Assembly: GCA_937895465.1 (NCBI GenBank)
Contig: CALAYY010000207.1
Location: forward strand, 1-16,910
Reading direction: 5' to 3'
DNA length: 16,910 nt
Origin: an uncultured Clostridia bacterium
Lineage (GTDB): Bacteria; Bacillota; Clostridia; Christensenellales; DUVY01
In this document: in pieces, positions 13,536-16,910 of the stretch
How positions within the stretch are numbered: the stretch's first letter is position 1
Layout of the letters: every line of letters begins with the position of its first letter
The notes under the pieces: generated by a model
Told to the model about the DNA's origin: nothing
Databases searched by the model: none
The model's input: the letters and a program-made list of their open reading frames with translations, nothing else
Made by a program: the position numbers and the translations under genes

Positions 13536-15462
13536 TCTTATGAAAGAGCTTGTTGATAAGCTCAATCTCTATGCCTATCATTATTATGTTTTGGATAATC
13601 CTATAGTCAGTGATAAGGAATATGACGCCTTATATGACCAATTAGTTAAACTAGAAAAAGAATCAGGCATTATACAAGAAGATTCGCCTACCAGAAGAAT
13701 AGGCGGCGAGCCTATTTTAAAATTTGGCACTCATAAGCATATTTCCAAGCTGTATTCTTTGGATAAAGTTCAATCGACAGAAGAATTGAAAAGCTGGTAT
13801 ATAAGACTTGTAAAATCTTTAAAAGGAATCGAGCCTGTTCTGACTGTTGAACATAAGCTTGATGGGTTGACACTATGTTTGACTTATGAAAAAGGTTTGT
13901 ATGTACGAGCTACTACAAGAGGTAATGGAGAGCGAGGCGAGGACGTAACCGAACAGGTAAAGACAATAAAGGGTTTTCCTTTAAGAATAGATTTTCAAGG
14001 GCTTATGGAAGTTCAAGGCGAGGGCATAATGAGAACTTCAGTCTTTAATGAATATAACAAGACTGCAAGCGAAACCTTGAAAAATCCCCGAAATGCCAGT
14101 GCAGGTGCAATAAGAAATCTTGACCCAAAGGTTACAGCAAAACGCAATTTAGATATATACTTTTATAATATAAACTATATAGAAGGCGGTACAATCAATT
14201 CTCAAATTGATATGATGGATTTTTTAGCTAAAAACCGCTTTATGACTTCAGAATTTTTCGTCTGTAAAACATTGGATGAGGTTCTGGATGCTGTAGAAAA
14301 AATTGACCGTACAGGCTTGGATTATATGATTGACGGTATAGTTATTAAAGTTAATGACATTGACTTGAGGTCTAAACTTGGTTATACAGACAAGTTTCCC
14401 AGATGGGCAGTAGCGTATAAATTTGAAGCAGAAGAAACAACTACTATTATTAAAGATGTAAAATGGCAGGTTGGCAGGACAGGTAAACTAACGCCGCTTG
14501 CATTTTTAGAGCCGATAGAACTTGCAGGAGCAACCGTATCAAGAGCAACATTGAACAATATGGGGGATATTGAAAGAAAAAGCGTAAAAATAGGCTCAAG
14601 GGTTTTTGTCAGACGCAGTAATGATGTTATACCAGAGATTACAGGGCTAGCACAGGCTCATTCCGACGATTTGGATATTGAAATTCCTTCGATATGTCCT
14701 TCTTGCAATCAAAAGTTGGAATCAATAGGTGCCAATATCTTTTGTGTTAATTTTTTTGATTGTCCTGCATTAATTAAGGGTAGACTAGAACACTTTGTAT
14801 CCAAAGAATGTATGGATATTGAAGGATTAAGTGAAAAAACTATAGCGCAATTATATGAAAAATTAAATATTACCTCACCTGTTGATTTATACAAGCTCTC
14901 TAAAGAACAGCTTTTAACATTAGAAGGTTTTAAGGATAAGAAAGCAACTAATATTATAAATTCTATTAAAAACAGTAAAGGTAAAAATCTGGATGCTTTT
15001 ATTAACGCAATAGATATTCCCAATGTGGGCAAAAAGACATCCAAAGATCTGGCTCAAAAATATCAAACTATGCAAGCGTTCATGAATGCGGGATATGACG
15101 AATTGAGTTCAATTAATGAAATAGGGGATGTAATAGCCTTAAGCATAATAAACTTTTTTAAAGAGCATTATGATTATGTAAATCAATTAATAGATATAAT
15201 TAAGCCTGTTTTTGATAAACCAGATATACAAAGTTCTATATCTGGTAAAAAACTAGTAATAACAGGTACTTTGGAAAAGCATAAAAGGGCAGAAGCCCAT
15301 AAGATTATTGAAAAATTGGGCGGAATTGTTTCTGATACGGTAACAAAAGACACTGATTTTTTAATTGCAGGAAAAGATGCAGGAAGCAAATTAGACAAAG
15401 CAAAACGTCAGGGTATAGAAATACTAAGTGAACAGGATTTTGAAAGTCTTATTAACGATTGA
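13528..15462 (+). CDS. ligA: NAD-dependent DNA ligase LigA
   Basis: A 644-residue essential replication and repair ligase that seals nicks using NAD. Order of domains: Ia (AYHYYVLDNP, residues 16-25), adenylation domain with KLDG (Lys110 is the AMP-linked lysine), RGNGERGED (131-139), EVQGEG (161-166), RNASAGAIRNLDP; OB fold with VGRTGKLTPLAFLEPI; Cys4 zinc finger (C390, C393, C406, C412); helix-hairpin-helix region; C-terminal BRCT domain (about 570-644). SLDKVQS and EVQGEG are features I associate with the clostridial LigA subtype, so they are not defects. The frame is open back to 13507, but ATG 13528 is preferred: TTGGAG (13515-13520) lies 7 bases upstream. It overlaps the pcrA stop, indicating coupled translation. 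Confidence 0.96.
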   Translation: MNNLMKELVDKLNLYAYHYYVLDNPIVSDKEYDALYDQLVKLEKESGIIQEDSPTRRIGGEPILKFGTHKHISKLYSLDKVQSTEELKSWYIRLVKSLKGIEPVLTVEHKLDGLTLCLTYEKGLYVRATTRGNGERGEDVTEQVKTIKGFPLRIDFQGLMEVQGEGIMRTSVFNEYNKTASETLKNPRNASAGAIRNLDPKVTAKRNLDIYFYNINYIEGGTINSQIDMMDFLAKNRFMTSEFFVCKTLDEVLDAVEKIDRTGLDYMIDGIVIKVNDIDLRSKLGYTDKFPRWAVAYKFEAEETTTIIKDVKWQVGRTGKLTPLAFLEPIELAGATVSRATLNNMGDIERKSVKIGSRVFVRRSNDVIPEITGLAQAHSDDLDIEIPSICPSCNQKLESIGANIFCVNFFDCPALIKGRLEHFVSKECMDIEGLSEKTIAQLYEKLNITSPVDLYKLSKEQLLTLEGFKDKKATNIINSIKNSKGKNLDAFINAIDIPNVGKKTSKDLAQKYQTMQAFMNAGYDELSSINEIGDVIALSIINFFKEHYDYVNQLIDIIKPVFDKPDIQSSISGKKLVITGTLEKHKRAEAHKIIEKLGGIVSDTVTKDTDFLIAGKDAGSKLDKAKRQGIEILSEQDFESLIND

Positions 15463-15487
15463 AACAATAGTTCTGTTATGATATAAT
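15459..15487 (+). promoter_or_regulatory. Promoter of yicC-gmk
   Basis: TTGAAA (15459-15464), 17-base spacer, extended -10 TGATATAAT (15479-15487). The -35 box overlaps the ligA stop codon. RNA would start near 15494, about 42 bases before yicC. This separates yicC-gmk from the ligA unit, although no terminator is visible between them. Confidence 0.75.
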
Positions 15488-15535
15488 TAAGTTTAAATAT
15501 TATGGCATTTTACATGCCTTGTTAGGCGGATACAC

Positions 15536-16405
15536 ATGAAAAGCATGACTGGATATGGAAAATCTAACATCAAAAATGAGTATGGAGAATTAACTGTTGA
15601 AATAAAATCAGTTAACAATAGATTCTTGGAAATTAATACTCATATTCCCAAAAGCATGGTTCTAAACGAAGAGCCTATTAGAAAAAGCATTCAAAGTTAT
15701 ATAAAACGAGGTACAGTTGATATATTTTTTGGTTTTACATTAAATCCTGATGTACCCAAACAAATTGAACTTGATATACCTACAGTGTTGTCATATATTA
15801 CTGCATCCAAAAACCTAAAAGAAAAATTTGATGTAATTGACGATTTGTCAGCGTCTTCTTTGTTACGTTTTCCTGATGTGCTAAAATCTAATTTGGCAGA
15901 CAACAATATATGGGACGATATTTATATTTTGGGTATTGAAAATTCTTTAAAAGAACTTGAGAAGATGCGAGAAACTGAAGGTATAAGCATTCTTGCTGAT
16001 ATGAATAAGATAATTACTAATCTTAATAATCTTTTATCTCAAGTTATCAAAAGAGCTCCATTAATTGTCAGTGAATATAGAGAAAAAATTAAATCAAGAA
16101 TTTCTGAATTACTTAATGATTATGCAATAGATGAACAAAGACTGCTTAATGAAGTAGCATTTTTTGCCGATAAAGCGGATATTAATGAAGAGATAAGCCG
16201 TATGACTTCACACTTGGAACAGTTCTCAAATGAAATTAATAGCCTTGACTGTTCAGGCAGAAAGCTTGATTTTATTTCTCAGGAAATGACCAGAGAAGTC
16301 AATACAATGTGCAGCAAATGTAATGATATAAGCGCTACTAAGATTTTGATAGAAATGAAAAGCGAAGTAGAAAAGCTCAAAGAGCAAATCCGCAATGTGG
16401 AGTAG
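15536..16405 (+). CDS. yicC: YicC/YloC-family endoribonuclease-like protein
   Basis: A 289-residue cytosolic protein, full length for the YicC/YloC family. Members have been reported to act as endoribonucleases in RNA decay; that activity is taken from the family. The N-terminus MKSMTGYGKS, then EIKSVNNRFLEI, is the family signature; the C-terminal domain has DEQRLLNEVAFFADKADINEEI and DFISQEMTREVNTMCSKCND, also typical. A modest GGCGGA site lies 6 bases before the ATG. gmk follows within 3 bases. In Bacillus subtilis yloC, remA and gmk are consecutive; remA is absent here. Confidence 0.95.
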   Translation: MKSMTGYGKSNIKNEYGELTVEIKSVNNRFLEINTHIPKSMVLNEEPIRKSIQSYIKRGTVDIFFGFTLNPDVPKQIELDIPTVLSYITASKNLKEKFDVIDDLSASSLLRFPDVLKSNLADNNIWDDIYILGIENSLKELEKMRETEGISILADMNKIITNLNNLLSQVIKRAPLIVSEYREKIKSRISELLNDYAIDEQRLLNEVAFFADKADINEEISRMTSHLEQFSNEINSLDCSGRKLDFISQEMTREVNTMCSKCNDISATKILIEMKSEVEKLKEQIRNVE

Positions 16406-16408
16406 ATG

Positions 16409-16910
16409 ATGGAAAAAGGGCTGCTTATAGTTTTGTCAGGTCCAAGCGGTGTAGGTAAGGGCACGATTAATAAAAGAGTGAGAGAATTGATGCCTCAAAT
16501 ACAAAAGTCTATTTCTGTCACAACAAGACCAATAAGACCAAACGAAGTTAACGGACAACATTATCACTTCATATCTCAAAACGAATTTGATAATCTTATT
16601 AAAGAAAATGAGCTTTTGGAATATGCCAAGGTCTATCAAAATTATTACGGCACACCCAAAAAGCCGGTTATAAATGCTCTTGAAAACGGTATAGATATGA
16701 TTTTTGAACTTGACATTCAAGGAGCAAGGCTTATAAAACAAGCTTATGATGATTGCATTCGTATTTTTATAACACCTCCGTCTATAGAAGAACTGCATAA
16801 CAGATTAAACAACAGGGGAACGGAAACAGAAGAAGTTAAGGCATTGAGACTTTCTGAAACAAAAAAAGAGCTTATCGAAGCAAAGTACTACGACTATATG
16901 GTAATAAATA
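16409..16910 (+). CDS. gmk: Guanylate kinase, 3'-truncated
   Basis: The first 167 residues of guanylate kinase, which makes GDP from GMP and ATP; the window ends inside the gene, which normally runs to about 190-210 residues. Motifs are the P-loop SGPSGVGKGT (10-19), SVTTRPIRPNEVNGQHYHF (the GMP-binding region), LLEYAKVYQNYYGTP, and the ELDIQGA segment with the conserved acidic residue. Two ATGs occur in tandem at 16406 and 16409; the second is preferred because GGAG (16399-16402) lies 6 bases before it and only 3 before the first. Translation is close-coupled to yicC. Confidence 0.95.
   Translation, partial: MEKGLLIVLSGPSGVGKGTINKRVRELMPQIQKSISVTTRPIRPNEVNGQHYHFISQNEFDNLIKENELLEYAKVYQNYYGTPKKPVINALENGIDMIFELDIQGARLIKQAYDDCIRIFITPPSIEELHNRLNNRGTETEEVKALRLSETKKELIEAKYYDYMVIN

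Noticed and set aside
13840..14030. LigA departs from textbook consensus (RGNG for RGDG, EVQGEG for EVRGEV, SLDKVQS for SLDNAF)
   Set aside because: I recall the same changes in clostridial LigA proteins, and the catalytic lysine motif, zinc cysteines and BRCT domain are intact, so this is a known subtype rather than a defective ligase.
1..16910. Mobile element, phage, CRISPR or defence island
   Set aside because: No transposase, integrase, tandem spacer pattern, toxin-antitoxin pair or nuclease cluster was found; the genes are mostly core and neatly packed.

Overview
The window is AT-rich, tightly packed, ordinary-looking chromosome of a Gram-positive anaerobe, most likely a clostridial member of the Bacillota. 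The evidence is a YlbJ/SpoVV sporulation membrane protein beside a YlbK-type patatin protein, a yerC-pcrA-ligA block, a yicC-gmk pair, a LigA of the clostridial subtype, and FeoA-FeoB followed by a small Cys-rich membrane protein. I see no phage, transposase, CRISPR, rRNA or tRNA. Both ends cut genes: a DAHP synthase at the left and guanylate kinase at the right. No gene-free stretch exceeds 300 bases.

Layout. (1) 3-1300: end of a class I DAHP synthase, translationally coupled to prephenate dehydratase; these are the first step of the aromatic pathway and the Phe branch. (2) 1302-3198: divergent ylbJ (minus) and ylbK-like patatin hydrolase (plus). (3) 3232-5907: ferrous iron uptake operon feoA-feoB-small Cys-rich protein, with a textbook promoter, a leader carrying two inverted repeats of identical geometry, and a strong 13-bp terminator hairpin. 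(4) 5931-6515: minus-strand XRE-type regulator fused to four membrane segments. (5) 6665-9523: three-gene envelope lipid or glycolipid operon (family 2 glycosyltransferase, PlsC-like acyltransferase, CrtO-like membrane acyltransferase) with its own promoter and terminator. (6) 9532-10804: short-chain dehydrogenase, then a small DtxR/MntR-family metal-dependent repressor. (7) 11022-15462: yerC, pcrA and ligA, for transcription control and DNA repair. (8) 15459 to the right end: yicC and gmk.

The most interesting points are a possible regulatory loop, the lipid operon and two start sites. The feo leader carries two GTTAN-N6-CTAAC repeats over the transcription start and leader. The DtxR/MntR-like protein encoded about 7 kb away has a metal site mixing MntR-type (Asp15) and DtxR-type (Cys107) ligands, so it is a candidate iron sensor for feo. 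The glycosyltransferase/PlsC/CrtO-like trio resembles the last two steps of staphyloxanthin synthesis, but no carotenoid genes are visible, so it probably decorates another lipid. Both regulators (XRE-membrane and DtxR-like) have a predicted -10 box 8-9 nt before the start codon and no Shine-Dalgarno, suggesting leaderless mRNAs. No clearly new defence or mobile system is visible. All calls come from reading the sequence; no database search was run.
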